Shown: positions 28,183 through 37,161, counted from the first letter of the stretch. The stretch: DNA of 64,000 bases from Shewanella subflava (GCF_025971955.1 NZ_JAPDMX010000005.1:62001-126000), one strand, 5' to 3'. The notes: generated by a model from the sequence alone, not told the origin. Made by a program: numbers and translations.

Positions 28183-30384
28183 TTACATAAACTTATAGTC
28201 GAACGTCACACCTACCTGACGGGGATCACCATAACGAATGTACTGCTTGTCAGCCCAATCTAAATCAGGCTCATTACCAAAATAGAAGCCACGCACGCCA
28301 TATTTTTCATCAAACAAATTACGGCCCCAAAGATAAGCTGACCAAGTTTGGGTTTCATAACCTAAACGCGCATTGATAATATTATAGGGATCCGATTTAG
28401 ATTCATTACTATCTGAGTAGTAAAACTCACTTTTACCACTGGTATTGATATTAGCAAACCAACCTGAGTCAGCCAGATAAGTTATCCCCGCGCTGTAAGT
28501 CACATTAGGTGAATGAGCTAACTCACGACCGGATAAATCGATGGTACTACCATATTTGTCTTGATAACGGTAATCGCCATACTCGGTCTCTAACCAGCCC
28601 AAACTACCATACACTTGTAAGTTTTCAGTGGCGTACCAATTAATATCAAGCTCGGCACCATAATTGTTGGAGCTGCCTGCATTTTCGGTAAATAATACAA
28701 ATCGCTGAGGATTTTCAGGATCTTGTAATGATGCCGCCACTTGCTGGTCTTCTCTGTCCATAAAGAACAGGGCAAAATTACTGTCTAATGCGCCATCAAA
28801 CCACACTGACTTAAGACCGATTTCGTAGTTATACAAGATTTCGGTATCGAATTCTTTTTTATCGGCTAATTCCGCTGGCAAGGTCATATTAAACCCACCG
28901 GCTTTATATCCACGGGCCACTTTTGCATAGGCATTATGGGAATCATTTAAGGCTTTTGACAAAGCAATATGGCCGCCCCACATATCTTCAGAGGGTTTGA
29001 AGTTATCTTGATTGGTGTCCGAATATTCACTGTCACGGCGCTCAAATCGTAAACCTGTGGATAATAAATAGTCATCACCTAAGTGAGTGTCTAGTTGACC
29101 AAAAACGGCGTAATTTGTTGCTTCGTAATCAGATTGTAAGACTTCATCTGGCCAAGTGTTATATTCTGAATATAAGTCGTTATCTTCTTTTAAGTTCATG
29201 GCATATACGCCCACTAACCAATCGGTCGATTGATTAAAAATACGGCCAGCTTGATTTGAAGATAAACGAAACTCCTGTGATATTGTTTTGCGCTTACCGG
29301 TTTTATCCCAAATATAATCATAAACACATGGCTCTGTGCCTGACTCATTCCAATCACTATCATATGCCGTACATTGCTTACTGGCCCAATATTCAGGGTT
29401 AGCCCAATCGCCATCATAAGCATGTTGATGATCAGTATTTGCAAATGATGTTAACGATGTCAGCTCGAAATATTTCGCACCTGTATAGGATAGCTTGAGT
29501 CCAGCACCCGTGGTTTTTTGATTATCAACACCAGGCTTATCGGTTAAGGTGTTTGTGCCATTATTGTCCAATGTCCAGGCATCATAACCATTGTCAAAAT
29601 CGGCGTATATAAAGGTTAAATCCGCTTGAAAATCATCAGTCGCATACCAACGTAATTTAGCACGCGCACTCAATTCATCCCGCTTGTTTGTATCATCACG
29701 GTCTAAATAAGTGTTATTTTTAAATCCATTTTGATCATGTTTTTCTACCGATACACGATATAACAGCTTGCCCGAATCGGTCACCGGCCCTGAACTAAAG
29801 CCCGAAAATGTCTGTAAGTCATCATCACCTAAACTCACTTTAACGCCGTGTTCAAACGTGTCTGTGGGGTCATTACTTTTAAGGTAAATCAAACCCGCTA
29901 GTGCATTAGCGCCATATTGTGTTCCTTGCGGGCCTCGTAACACTTCAACCTGTTGCATATCATACATGCTTGACACCATGCCAAGTCCTGACAAGTCGAT
30001 ATCATCAACAATGAATCCTACAGAGGAATTAGGAGCGCCTTGGTATTGCTCTTGCTCACCCACACCACGAATTTGAAAGTATTTAGGACGAGAGCTACCA
30101 CCTGACCAGTTAAAGTTGGCAATAGAATTTAACACATCCTCAAAATGCTGCGCGCCTTCATCTGCCAGTTGTTGTGCATCAATAACCGTTACGCTTGAAG
30201 GCATTTTATCTAAGCTAACATGACTAAAATCAGCGTTAACGACAATCACTTCCATTTTTTCGGATTCAGGCGCCACACGTTCAATTGACTCAGTTGCGGC
30301 TAAAAGATTACCAGCATAAAGTGCAGACAAAACTGCCAATGTTAATGGTGATTTAAGCAAAGATTTTGTGTTTACAGGGAGCAT
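28183..30384 (-). CDS. TonB-dependent outer-membrane receptor, predicted thiamin uptake
   Basis: The 733-residue receptor has a signal peptide to about residue 29 (LLAA) and a TonB-box region around EKMEVIVVNA. A plug domain follows (about 55-165, SSVTVIDAQQLADEG, IRGVGEQEQYQGAPN, VLRGPQGTQYGANALAGLI), then a 22-strand barrel ending in GVTFDYKFM. It resembles FecA/PupB-like members rather than haem or cobalamin receptors. Its substrate is inferred from the TPP riboswitch just upstream and from the co-transcribed YkoF-like, PnuT and kinase genes. Confidence 0.85.
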   Translation of the reverse strand: MLPVNTKSLLKSPLTLAVLSALYAGNLLAATESIERVAPESEKMEVIVVNADFSHVSLDKMPSSVTVIDAQQLADEGAQHFEDVLNSIANFNWSGGSSRPKYFQIRGVGEQEQYQGAPNSSVGFIVDDIDLSGLGMVSSMYDMQQVEVLRGPQGTQYGANALAGLIYLKSNDPTDTFEHGVKVSLGDDDLQTFSGFSSGPVTDSGKLLYRVSVEKHDQNGFKNNTYLDRDDTNKRDELSARAKLRWYATDDFQADLTFIYADFDNGYDAWTLDNNGTNTLTDKPGVDNQKTTGAGLKLSYTGAKYFELTSLTSFANTDHQHAYDGDWANPEYWASKQCTAYDSDWNESGTEPCVYDYIWDKTGKRKTISQEFRLSSNQAGRIFNQSTDWLVGVYAMNLKEDNDLYSEYNTWPDEVLQSDYEATNYAVFGQLDTHLGDDYLLSTGLRFERRDSEYSDTNQDNFKPSEDMWGGHIALSKALNDSHNAYAKVARGYKAGGFNMTLPAELADKKEFDTEILYNYEIGLKSVWFDGALDSNFALFFMDREDQQVAASLQDPENPQRFVLFTENAGSSNNYGAELDINWYATENLQVYGSLGWLETEYGDYRYQDKYGSTIDLSGRELAHSPNVTYSAGITYLADSGWFANINTSGKSEFYYSDSNESKSDPYNIINARLGYETQTWSAYLWGRNLFDEKYGVRGFYFGNEPDLDWADKQYIRYGDPRQVGVTFDYKFM

Positions 30385-30387
30385 AGG

Positions 30388-30410
30388 ACCTCAAATATGT
30401 ATTTTGAGAT
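30388..30410 (-). promoter_or_regulatory. Shine-Dalgarno-sequestering hairpin (riboswitch expression platform)
   Basis: On the minus strand ATCTCAAA can pair with TTTGAGGT around the loop ATACATA. The second arm contains the GAGGT ribosome-binding site three bases before the receptor ATG. This indicates that the riboswitch acts mainly on translation initiation. Confidence 0.55.
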
Positions 30411-30457
30411 CCGGCAGATAGCGATAAAGAAGTGCACATCCATGACATCGAAGTGGC

Positions 30458-30566
30458 CCATTCCTACGCCGGTATTAGCCGGATCAGGTTCTAAGGGTTC
30501 ATCTTGCGATATCTCAGTTTTCTTATTGCAGTCAATGATGGACTATCAGAAAACACCCCTTGGCGT
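30458..30566 (-). promoter_or_regulatory. TPP riboswitch (THI-box)
   Basis: Read on the minus strand, the element has GACGCCAAGGGGTG at its 5' end. The conserved CTGAGAT of the pyrimidine-sensing arm follows, then ACCCTTAGAACCTGATCCGG, and TAATACCGGCGTAGGAA closes the pyrophosphate-binding arm. These blocks are in the order and spacing of the THI-box. It lies in the leader of the TonB receptor operon, about 75 bases before its start codon. Thiamin pyrophosphate binding should repress the operon. Confidence 0.95.
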
Positions 30567-30571
30567 CAGGG

Positions 30572-30600
30572 ATTATATCTTAAATTTAACAAGGTAACAG
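30572..30600 (-). promoter_or_regulatory. Promoter of the thiamin-salvage operon
   Basis: A perfect -10 TATAAT (30572-30577, minus strand) places the transcript start near 30565, the first base of the riboswitch. The -35 candidate CTGTTA (30595-30600) at 17 bases is weak. Confidence 0.55.
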
Positions 30601-30623
30601 ACAAAACTCGTACTTTTTTATCA

Positions 30624-30657
30624 CTAAAGATAAAGCCCGATAATCAGGCTTTATTGG
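30624..30657 (-). terminator. Probable terminator of the hinT-ycfL unit
   Basis: On the minus strand ATAAAGCC and GGCTTTAT flank a 10-base loop, 16 bases after the ycfL stop, and are followed by a short T-rich tail. This separates the upstream genes from the riboswitch operon. Confidence 0.5.
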
Positions 30658-30672
30658 AGAGTGAATCAATTT

Positions 30673-31068
30673 CTAATTGGAAAATGCTTTACGTACATAC
30701 ACTTCAAATCGGCTAGCGGTTGCATTCGGCGCAACGGCATTGACTTGAATTTGTTGTTTTCCGTGCAATTTTAACGATTTCCAGCTTGTTGCTTCATCTT
30801 CTATGGTAAAGCCGTTGGCATCAAACCAGGTAAACTTGTATTGCAAACGGAGATCGGTGGCCACTAAGCTATTAATTTGCGCTGCGGCCTGAATTAAATC
30901 TGCGGACTGACGAGAAGTGATATTTGAAACCGAGACTTCACGACTAAACGTACTGTTATCTACCCTGACCTCACCCTGAGAATTGGCCGAAATACCGGAG
31001 GTGTGATTGGCGCAGGCGCTTAGGAATAAGCCAATGGACAATATTATAAAATAGCTAATGTGTTTCAT
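30673..31068 (-). CDS. ycfL: YcfL-family outer-membrane lipoprotein
   Basis: The 131-residue lipoprotein has the lipobox SACAN near residue 19. The conserved YcfL core includes VSNITSRQSADLIQAAAQI and TDLRLQYKFTWFDANGFTIEDE. The ATG at 31068 has AAAGGA six bases upstream; the ATG two codons earlier abuts the ribosome site. In Escherichia coli ycfL lies beside hinT and thiK, and the same neighbourhood is seen here. The function is unknown. Confidence 0.82.
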   Translation of the reverse strand: MKHISYFIILSIGLFLSACANHTSGISANSQGEVRVDNSTFSREVSVSNITSRQSADLIQAAAQINSLVATDLRLQYKFTWFDANGFTIEDEATSWKSLKLHGKQQIQVNAVAPNATASRFEVYVRKAFSN

Positions 31069-31090
31069 ATTCATTCCTTTATCAGTTGAC

Positions 31091-31567
31091 TCAATCAATC
31101 AAAAAGTGGGCTCTAGCGGTGGCAATTAACTGCTTACGATTATTTTGCCAACAGTTGATATTCACATTGGCAACACGTCGACCTTGCCGAGTGATTTTAC
31201 ACTCTGCAAAGGTATCCTGATGTAAACCAGCACGTAAATAATCAATTGAAAAATCAACTATTTTAGGCACTTTTTTGGCTTGCATGAATACCATTAATTG
31301 CACAATGGCAGACATTTCCATAAATCCAGCAATCACGCCGCCGTGAATAGCCGGTAATACTGGGTTACCAATATTGTCATCTTTGGCGGGGAGCTTAAAC
31401 ACCATTTCATCCCCAAAACGCGCTACCGACATACCAATAAATTGCGAATAAGGCACCTGTGCGAGCAAGTAACTATAATCATTAAGTTCAATGGCTCTTT
31501 TCACCACATCCTGCACATCAAGAGAAGGACAATCTACAGGCTCAGAAGGCTTATTAATCTCAGTCAT
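31091..31567 (-). CDS. PaaI-type thioesterase, second of a tandem pair
   Basis: The 158-residue hotdog-fold protein has LPAIHGGVIAGFMEMSAIVQLMV, with the HGG motif of PaaI-type acyl-CoA thioesterases. A basic NVNINCWQNNRKQLIATARAHF strand closes the domain. Its start overlaps the end of the preceding thioesterase gene by eight bases. The substrate is unknown. Confidence 0.82.
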   Translation of the reverse strand: MTEINKPSEPVDCPSLDVQDVVKRAIELNDYSYLLAQVPYSQFIGMSVARFGDEMVFKLPAKDDNIGNPVLPAIHGGVIAGFMEMSAIVQLMVFMQAKKVPKIVDFSIDYLRAGLHQDTFAECKITRQGRRVANVNINCWQNNRKQLIATARAHFLID

Positions 31568-32072
31568 TTTTCACCTCTGGCAAATTACCCATTAATGCTT
31601 GTCGAAAATCTTCACCAACCATTTCAGGGCTGATCCGCATAAATGTTCCCACAGCATGGGCTATCGGCTCGTCGATACTATCTTGATAAGCGATGGCACG
31701 GGTAAACGCCACACTTGATGATAATCGATAACATTCAGCAAAAGCATACACCGCTTTATGTGGCTCAGCAGGCTTCATGTAATCAACTCGTAAATCGAGT
31801 GTGGGAGAGATTTCTAATGACTGATATTTTTTTAAAATGGCGCACACTACAGCAGTACCACACGTGGTATCAATTAACGTGGTGATCACGCCGCCATGAA
31901 TCACGCCAGTATCAGGATAACCAATAATATCTTGGCTATAAGGCAGTTTGATCAATACATGATGTTCACTCGCTTCCTGTACAGACAATCCTAAGCGGCG
32001 ACATTGTGCTAACTGATTAACAAATCGAGTAGCAACTTCCGTTAATGGGAAAAAATCAGAATTAATTTTCAT
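31560..32072 (-). CDS. PaaI-type thioesterase, first of a tandem pair
   Basis: The 170-residue hotdog-fold protein has DTGVIHGGVITTLIDTTCGTAVVCAI, with the HGG active-site motif, and LDLRVDYMKPAEPHKAVYAFAEC. Its ATG overlaps the hinT stop (TAATG). The two adjacent, overlapping paralogues may act as a heteromeric thioesterase; this is inference only. Confidence 0.82.
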   Translation of the reverse strand: MKINSDFFPLTEVATRFVNQLAQCRRLGLSVQEASEHHVLIKLPYSQDIIGYPDTGVIHGGVITTLIDTTCGTAVVCAILKKYQSLEISPTLDLRVDYMKPAEPHKAVYAFAECYRLSSSVAFTRAIAYQDSIDEPIAHAVGTFMRISPEMVGEDFRQALMGNLPEVKND

Positions 32073-32425
32073 TAGCCACGGCTCAGCATTGGACCAAGGG
32101 GCTTACCACCCACTAAATGCAAATGAATATGGTAAACCTCTTGGCCACCATGTTTATTGCAATTCATGATTAATCGATAACCGTCTTCAGCAATGCCGGC
32201 TTCTTCAGCCAATTTTGCCGCAACCGTCATCATCCTACCCAGTGCTAATTCATCTGACGCTTTTACATCATTCGCCGTTGCAATCAAATGATTCGGGATA
32301 ATCAAAATATGCGTAGGAGCTTGGGGAGCGATATCCCGAAACGCAGTAACTAACTCGTCTTGGTAAAGAATATCGGCAGGAATTTCACGACGAATAATTT
32401 TACTAAAAATGGTTTCTTCGGCCAT
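32072..32425 (-). CDS. hinT: HIT-family nucleotide hydrolase HinT
   Basis: The 117-residue protein has the histidine-triad motif HIHLHLVGG and the N-terminal [21 protein letters not shown] of HinT. It hydrolyses purine nucleoside phosphoramidates and aminoacyl-adenylates. The ATG at 32425 is preceded by AAGGACAAGC; a reading from further upstream adds 27 residues with no homology. It is first in the hinT-thioesterase-thioesterase-ycfL unit. Confidence 0.94.
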   Translation of the reverse strand: MAEETIFSKIIRREIPADILYQDELVTAFRDIAPQAPTHILIIPNHLIATANDVKASDELALGRMMTVAAKLAEEAGIAEDGYRLIMNCNKHGGQEVYHIHLHLVGGKPLGPMLSRG

Positions 32426-32642
32426 TTGCTTGTCCTTTTTGCAATGATTGCATCTATACAACGCAATTTGAAATACATATTTGAGGTGCCGTAGTGTGTA
32501 TACCAAGGTACCGATGGGTTAAGTTTATCGTATTTTTCAATAAAGATAACCGCTAATGGTGGTTTTTCATCATGCTTGTTTGCGTAAACGCGCCAATTTT
32601 GGCAGCATGTCTTCTTTATCGTTTCTAGTGACTGGATTTCCT

Positions 32643-34403
32643 ATGCATCATCATATTCATGCCATCGATCCCAAAGCCCATTTATTCGCCATAACAGCCA
32701 CGTTAAACAATGCCCAAAGCAATCAAATATTCAGTTTACCCGCCTGGCTTCCCGGCAGTTATATGATCCGAGATTTCGCTAAAAACATCACAGATATTCA
32801 ATTTTTTGATGAAAACAATCTTGCCATTCCATTTGAACAATTAGATAAACAAACTTGGCAGGTGGCTAATCAAACTGGGGCAATCACCCTGCGTTATCAA
32901 GTTTATGCATGGGATTTATCCGTTCGTACCGCTCATTTAGACACCAACCATGGCTTTTTCAATGGCAGCTCGGTGTTTCTTGCGGCAAAAGGGTTAGAGC
33001 AAGAGATACAGCATGTCACTATTGCGCCTCCTGCATTAGGCGAATTGGCGCACTGGAAAATAGCCACCAGCATGTCACGAGTATCTGGTGAACAATTTGG
33101 CTTTGGTGAATTCAGTGCTGAAAATTACGATGATTTAATTGACCACCCCGTTGAGATGGGTGACTTAACCATTGACACATTCATCGCCGCTGGCGTCCCA
33201 CATGATATCGTTTTAAGTGGTAAGCACCGCGCAAATATGGCCCGTTTAAAGCAAGACTTAAAAGCCATTTGCGAGTATCAAATTCACTTTTTTAACACCC
33301 CAGCGCCATTTGAACGCTACGTTTTTATGACTACGGTATTAGATAATGGCTTTGGCGGATTAGAGCATAAATCTTCTACTGCGTTAATGTGTTCTCGCAA
33401 CGATTTACCCCAAAATGAGCATGGTGAAGTTGATAAAGGTTATCGCACTTACTTGTCACTCTGTAGTCACGAATATTTCCACAGTTGGAATGTTAAACGC
33501 ATCAAACCGGCTCAATTTACGCCATTTGATTTATCCAAAGAAAGTTATACAGAGCAACTATGGGCGTATGAGGGGATCACGTCATACTTTGATGATTTCA
33601 TTACTTACCGCAGTGGCTGCATAGATCAAGACAGTTATTTAACCCTACTCAGTGAAACCATGACCAGGGTTTACCGCAGTCAAGGGCGCTTTAAACAAAG
33701 TTTAGCGTCTTCCAGTTTTAATGCCTGGACAAAATTTTATAAACAGGATGAAAATGCTGCGAATGCCATTGTCAGTTATTACACTAAAGGTGCGTTATTT
33801 GCGCTGCTGCTAGACTTAACCATCAGGTTAGAAACCGAGGGACAAAAAAGTTTAGATGATGTCATGCGCACACTCTGGCAAGAGTATGGTTTAACCGGTA
33901 TCGGCACAGACAATCAAAGTCATCAACGCATCGTTGAATCACTGCTGAATCGCAATTGTGATGAGCTTTTCAGCTTTTTATATCACACCAACGACCTTCC
34001 CTTGGCCCCATTATTGGCTAAAGTCGGGGTTGAAATGCAATTTAGAAGCAGTGAAGGCGCTAACGATAACGGTGGTGGTAAAGCAGCAGGCTTTAATATT
34101 GGTTTTGGAGCAAAAGTAAAATCTGAAGGAATTGGGTTAAAAGTGCTCTCGGTTAATCAGCACAGTCCAGCCCATCAAGCTGGACTCAGTGCAGGAGACC
34201 TACTGATTGCCGCTGATAACTTGCAAGTTAATGGGCAATTTGAACAATTACTGCAGCATTACAAGGTCGGTGAAACCATTAAACTGCACTGGTTTAGACG
34301 CGATGAGTTAATGCAAGGTGAGTTAATCATTCAGGCCGCTATAAAAGACACTGTGACCTTGAATTTAAAAGATAAACAACTAGCAAGAATATGGTTAGGT
34401 TGA
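32643..34403 (+). CDS. M61-family aminopeptidase with PDZ domain
   Basis: The 586-residue zinc metallopeptidase has HEYFH at residues 276-280 and the third ligand Glu310 in WAYEGITSYF. The N-terminal beta domain has FSLPAWLPGSYMIRDFAKNI, and a C-terminal PDZ domain lies at about 495-580 (GIGLKVLSVNQHSPAHQAGL). M61 enzymes such as the Sphingomonas glycyl aminopeptidase cleave N-terminal Gly or Ala. I place the start at the ATG in front of HHHIHAIDPKAHLF; ATGs at 32607 or 32556 would add 12 or 29 residues. Confidence 0.88.
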   Translation: MHHHIHAIDPKAHLFAITATLNNAQSNQIFSLPAWLPGSYMIRDFAKNITDIQFFDENNLAIPFEQLDKQTWQVANQTGAITLRYQVYAWDLSVRTAHLDTNHGFFNGSSVFLAAKGLEQEIQHVTIAPPALGELAHWKIATSMSRVSGEQFGFGEFSAENYDDLIDHPVEMGDLTIDTFIAAGVPHDIVLSGKHRANMARLKQDLKAICEYQIHFFNTPAPFERYVFMTTVLDNGFGGLEHKSSTALMCSRNDLPQNEHGEVDKGYRTYLSLCSHEYFHSWNVKRIKPAQFTPFDLSKESYTEQLWAYEGITSYFDDFITYRSGCIDQDSYLTLLSETMTRVYRSQGRFKQSLASSSFNAWTKFYKQDENAANAIVSYYTKGALFALLLDLTIRLETEGQKSLDDVMRTLWQEYGLTGIGTDNQSHQRIVESLLNRNCDELFSFLYHTNDLPLAPLLAKVGVEMQFRSSEGANDNGGGKAAGFNIGFGAKVKSEGIGLKVLSVNQHSPAHQAGLSAGDLLIAADNLQVNGQFEQLLQHYKVGETIKLHWFRRDELMQGELIIQAAIKDTVTLNLKDKQLARIWLG

Positions 34404-34531
34404 GCAGTAGATAAAAATTTAGCGAGCTTTACAAAGCTAGCGACATTAAATTAAATAAACAAACAAAGATTGAGTGCTGAGTTTAAATAGCTCAGGTTTA
34501 CTCATTCAGATGTAGTTGCTCAAATAAAGCA

Positions 34532-34558
34532 AACAGGCATCCAATGTGGATGCCTGTT
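34532..34558. terminator. Hairpin between the M61 and csgG genes
   Basis: AACAGGCATCC and GGATGCCTGTT form a perfect 11-bp stem between converging genes. It lacks a long T-run, so it may be a weak bidirectional terminator. Confidence 0.55.
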
Positions 34559-34586
34559 AATAAGAATCTAAAAATAATTCATTTTG

Positions 34587-35441
34587 CTAACTTTGTTTTA
34601 TACGTGCGCTGACCTGTTGTTCACTATGGGCCTCTAACCAATACTTTTGCAGTGTTGGATTTTTAACACCAGAGGATTGATCCAACAAATTCCAAGAGCC
34701 TTTCCAAATACCATCAGCAATTAAATGCACTACGGCACTTTCTATTGCGGCGGCAATGCATAAACTCACAGGTTCATTTGAGGTGTAACCCGCTTCAGCT
34801 TCAAGTAACTCTTGAGCATCAAGAAATTTAAATACCCCAGCGGTAATTTCTATCGACACCACTGATTTAGTGGTTGTTACACTACTAAGTAAACGTCCTG
34901 AACGAATATCCACCGCCCGTAAATTCACCGTAATGCTATCCACTCGATATTGGCCTGAAGCCCCAATGCCCAAATATCTGGCACCTGCACCACCTGTTTT
35001 AATATTAGTATCATAGGCCACAATCCCACCTTCCATTAAAACCTGTGCGCTATTTAATTGGGGGAGCTTCCCCGCATCACCATTTAATCCCGCTCTGACA
35101 ATTTTGCGCTCAGTCAGTAGGTTTTGTAACCCTTCTCGCTCAACCGGAATAAACCAGCTTGAGTCATTTAATGCCTGAGCTAAAAAAGCCGTGCCACTTT
35201 GCGGAACTGCGGTTGAAAAGTTGCTCGATGGGATAGGCTTATATTGACCCGTTTGATCTCTAAAATCATAAACGGCAGCAACCATGCTCCCCTGTGGCGG
35301 TGGTAAACTCACTAGATCGTAGTAAGTCTCACCTTTTGGCATCAAACTGGTGGACGCTTGAATATTATCAAACTCACTTTCAATTGATGAGCACGCAGTA
35401 AGTGAAAGCATTAACAAACCGACAAATATCCGTTTCATCAT
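34587..35441 (-). CDS. csgG: CsgG, outer-membrane curli secretion pore
   Basis: The 284-residue lipoprotein has lipobox LTAC with the acylated Cys at residue 17. The CsgG core contains VAAVYDFRDQTGQYKPIPSSNFSTAVPQ and WFIPVEREGLQNLLTERKI, and the C-terminal ring segment ETYY-type strands follow. CsgG forms the nonameric channel through which curlin subunits are exported. It is last in the curli operon and its start overlaps the csgF stop. Confidence 0.95.
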   Translation of the reverse strand: MMKRIFVGLLMLSLTACSSIESEFDNIQASTSLMPKGETYYDLVSLPPPQGSMVAAVYDFRDQTGQYKPIPSSNFSTAVPQSGTAFLAQALNDSSWFIPVEREGLQNLLTERKIVRAGLNGDAGKLPQLNSAQVLMEGGIVAYDTNIKTGGAGARYLGIGASGQYRVDSITVNLRAVDIRSGRLLSSVTTTKSVVSIEITAGVFKFLDAQELLEAEAGYTSNEPVSLCIAAAIESAVVHLIADGIWKGSWNLLDQSSGVKNPTLQKYWLEAHSEQQVSARIKQS

Positions 35442-35845
35442 TAACCCCCTACTGTGCCATTGCCGACAATGCCGCCGACTTCAATGATTGTCGTCTCACC
35501 AGACAACAAATCAGTGATATGGACAATAAGAGCACCATCTTCATTTACCACATTAATTTCAAAATCATCGGTTTTTAAATATCCTTCGCCACCATTGGCC
35601 GCATCATTAAATAACTGACTCATCAGTCTAGATTGTAACGAGCCAGCTAAACGCTCCAATGCGGTTGGTGGAGTATAACTGGATCCACCTTGATGCTTAT
35701 TTTGAGCTGATGCATTCGCTAAAAGGTAGCCGCCATTAAGATAACTGCCACCAAATGACGGATTAACGGGGGTATAAACTAACTCTGTGGCACTAATGGG
35801 TAAACTTAAGGCTGAAATAGCCAAAGATAGGATTAACTTTTTCAT
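35441..35845 (-). CDS. csgF: CsgF, curli assembly and anchoring protein
   Basis: The 134-residue periplasmic protein has a signal peptide ending in SLPISA. The conserved segment TELVYTPVNPSFGGSYLNG, which plugs the CsgG pore, starts the mature protein. The C-terminal strand ends with LLSGETTIIEVGGIVGN. CsgF forms the second ring of the secretion channel and localises CsgB at the cell surface. It lies directly before csgG. Confidence 0.94.
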   Translation of the reverse strand: MKKLILSLAISALSLPISATELVYTPVNPSFGGSYLNGGYLLANASAQNKHQGGSSYTPPTALERLAGSLQSRLMSQLFNDAANGGEGYLKTDDFEINVVNEDGALIVHITDLLSGETTIIEVGGIVGNGTVGG

Positions 35846-35857
35846 TTGCTTTCCCTG

Positions 35858-36436
35858 CTAAAACTCATCGGATGCAAGATCAGGATCTGAAAATGCATTC
35901 CATTGTGCTTGTTGTTGATATTGCAGTAGAGAAACATTCACTCTTTTTGCTGCCATATCGGCTTGTTCGTCTAAGTTGCGTGAGGCTGGAGACACAAACG
36001 TAACAAAAATAGGTTTTCTATTATGTAGAACTAAAATTTTACTGCCGCTTCTTGCGGTTGCCTGCTCGACAATGGTTAAGCCGCTATGTTCACTCATACC
36101 ATTGATATCACGATAAGCACTGACAAATTCTCGATAAAATCTGTGTCCAAATCGAGTCATGGCTCGATTCAATATAAGCCCATCAACTAAATCGGTTTCA
36201 CGCTGAGGCTTAGCATCACTAACATCAACCAATTTATCAACAGACTGTTTAAGCGAATTTTCTTGAGCAATCGATGCCTTTGATTCAGGAATGACATCAT
36301 CAGGATTTGAAGCAATTTCAGCTTGGGTAAACTCAGCGACATTGACCTCACTGGCGCTTTTTTCATCTGCATACCCGTTATTCATCACTAACAAAGATAA
36401 ACATGCTAGTGCGAAAATCATGGTATTGTTGGTCAC
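35858..36436 (-). CDS. csgE: CsgE, curli secretion specificity factor with long N-terminal extension
   Basis: The 192-residue protein contains the conserved CsgE core (about 85-180): DGLILNRAMTRFGHRFYREF, SGLTIVEQATARSGSKI and RKPIFVTFVSPASRN. Escherichia coli CsgE is 129 residues. The extra 60 residues lie between the signal peptide (to about residue 23) and the core, and are rich in Glu, Ala and Ser. The start is a GTG overlapping the csgD stop by four bases. CsgE caps the CsgG channel and selects substrate. Confidence 0.9.
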   Translation of the reverse strand: MTNNTMIFALACLSLLVMNNGYADEKSASEVNVAEFTQAEIASNPDDVIPESKASIAQENSLKQSVDKLVDVSDAKPQRETDLVDGLILNRAMTRFGHRFYREFVSAYRDINGMSEHSGLTIVEQATARSGSKILVLHNRKPIFVTFVSPASRNLDEQADMAAKRVNVSLLQYQQQAQWNAFSDPDLASDEF

Positions 36437-37065
36437 ACTCTAACCTCATGAATGTGAGTTTGTGCCCACGCAATAGCTTGGCCACGACTCGATACCCCTA
36501 TTTTTCTAAATGCGCGGTATAAATGGGTTTTGATTGTTGACTCACTCACAAACAATTGATTGGCAATATCTAAATTAGTACTGCCTGACAATAAAGCTTG
36601 TAGCACTTCACGTTCACGTATAGTGAGTTGCTCACTGTCGTCCTCGTTGTCTAGATTCAGCATAGATTGATGTAAATCTTGTGGAATAATACTGCGACCT
36701 TTGAGGATTTCATTGAATCCATTGCTCAGTTCAGCAAGTGTCGCATCAGAATAAAACACGCCAGAAGTCGTGGCGGGATGAACTAAAAACTTAGCATCCA
36801 TTTGCCTAGGAAAGTTGATAAAAACGGTGTGAATACCATTATGTTCACGTTCAATGACGCGCTGAAGTTGATAAGCTTGCTGAAGATCTATCGTTGATAA
36901 ATCAAATATGACTAACGAATTATCTTGCACCGTTAGCATTTTCACCATGTTACTTGGCTGGGCTTTAGCAAGCTTTACCAAAAACTCTTGTGGCCAGCGG
37001 CAATCAAGTAAATCTATCAGTAACTGCGATCGTGAAACAATCATCCAATTTACGATTTTAAACAT
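36433..37065 (-). CDS. csgD: CsgD, LuxR-type regulator of curli genes
   Basis: The 210-residue regulator has an N-terminal receiver-like domain without the full set of phosphorylation residues. The C-terminal LuxR helix-turn-helix (about 145-205) contains LTIREREVLQALLSGSTNLD and FVSESTIKTHLYRAFRKIG. I place the start at the ATG at 37065, seven bases after GGAG; an upstream reading adds 17 residues. CsgD activates curlin genes and biofilm matrix in enterobacteria. Here it is co-directional with the genes it would activate. Confidence 0.88.
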   Translation of the reverse strand: MFKIVNWMIVSRSQLLIDLLDCRWPQEFLVKLAKAQPSNMVKMLTVQDNSLVIFDLSTIDLQQAYQLQRVIEREHNGIHTVFINFPRQMDAKFLVHPATTSGVFYSDATLAELSNGFNEILKGRSIIPQDLHQSMLNLDNEDDSEQLTIREREVLQALLSGSTNLDIANQLFVSESTIKTHLYRAFRKIGVSSRGQAIAWAQTHIHEVRV

Positions 37066-37161
37066 CTGACACTCCATGTGTTCTGTTTGCAAGAATTGAT
37101 AAAAAACCAGTAGCAATACTTTGCAAGCTTAACAATGCTTTTACGGTATCACAATTAGCCA

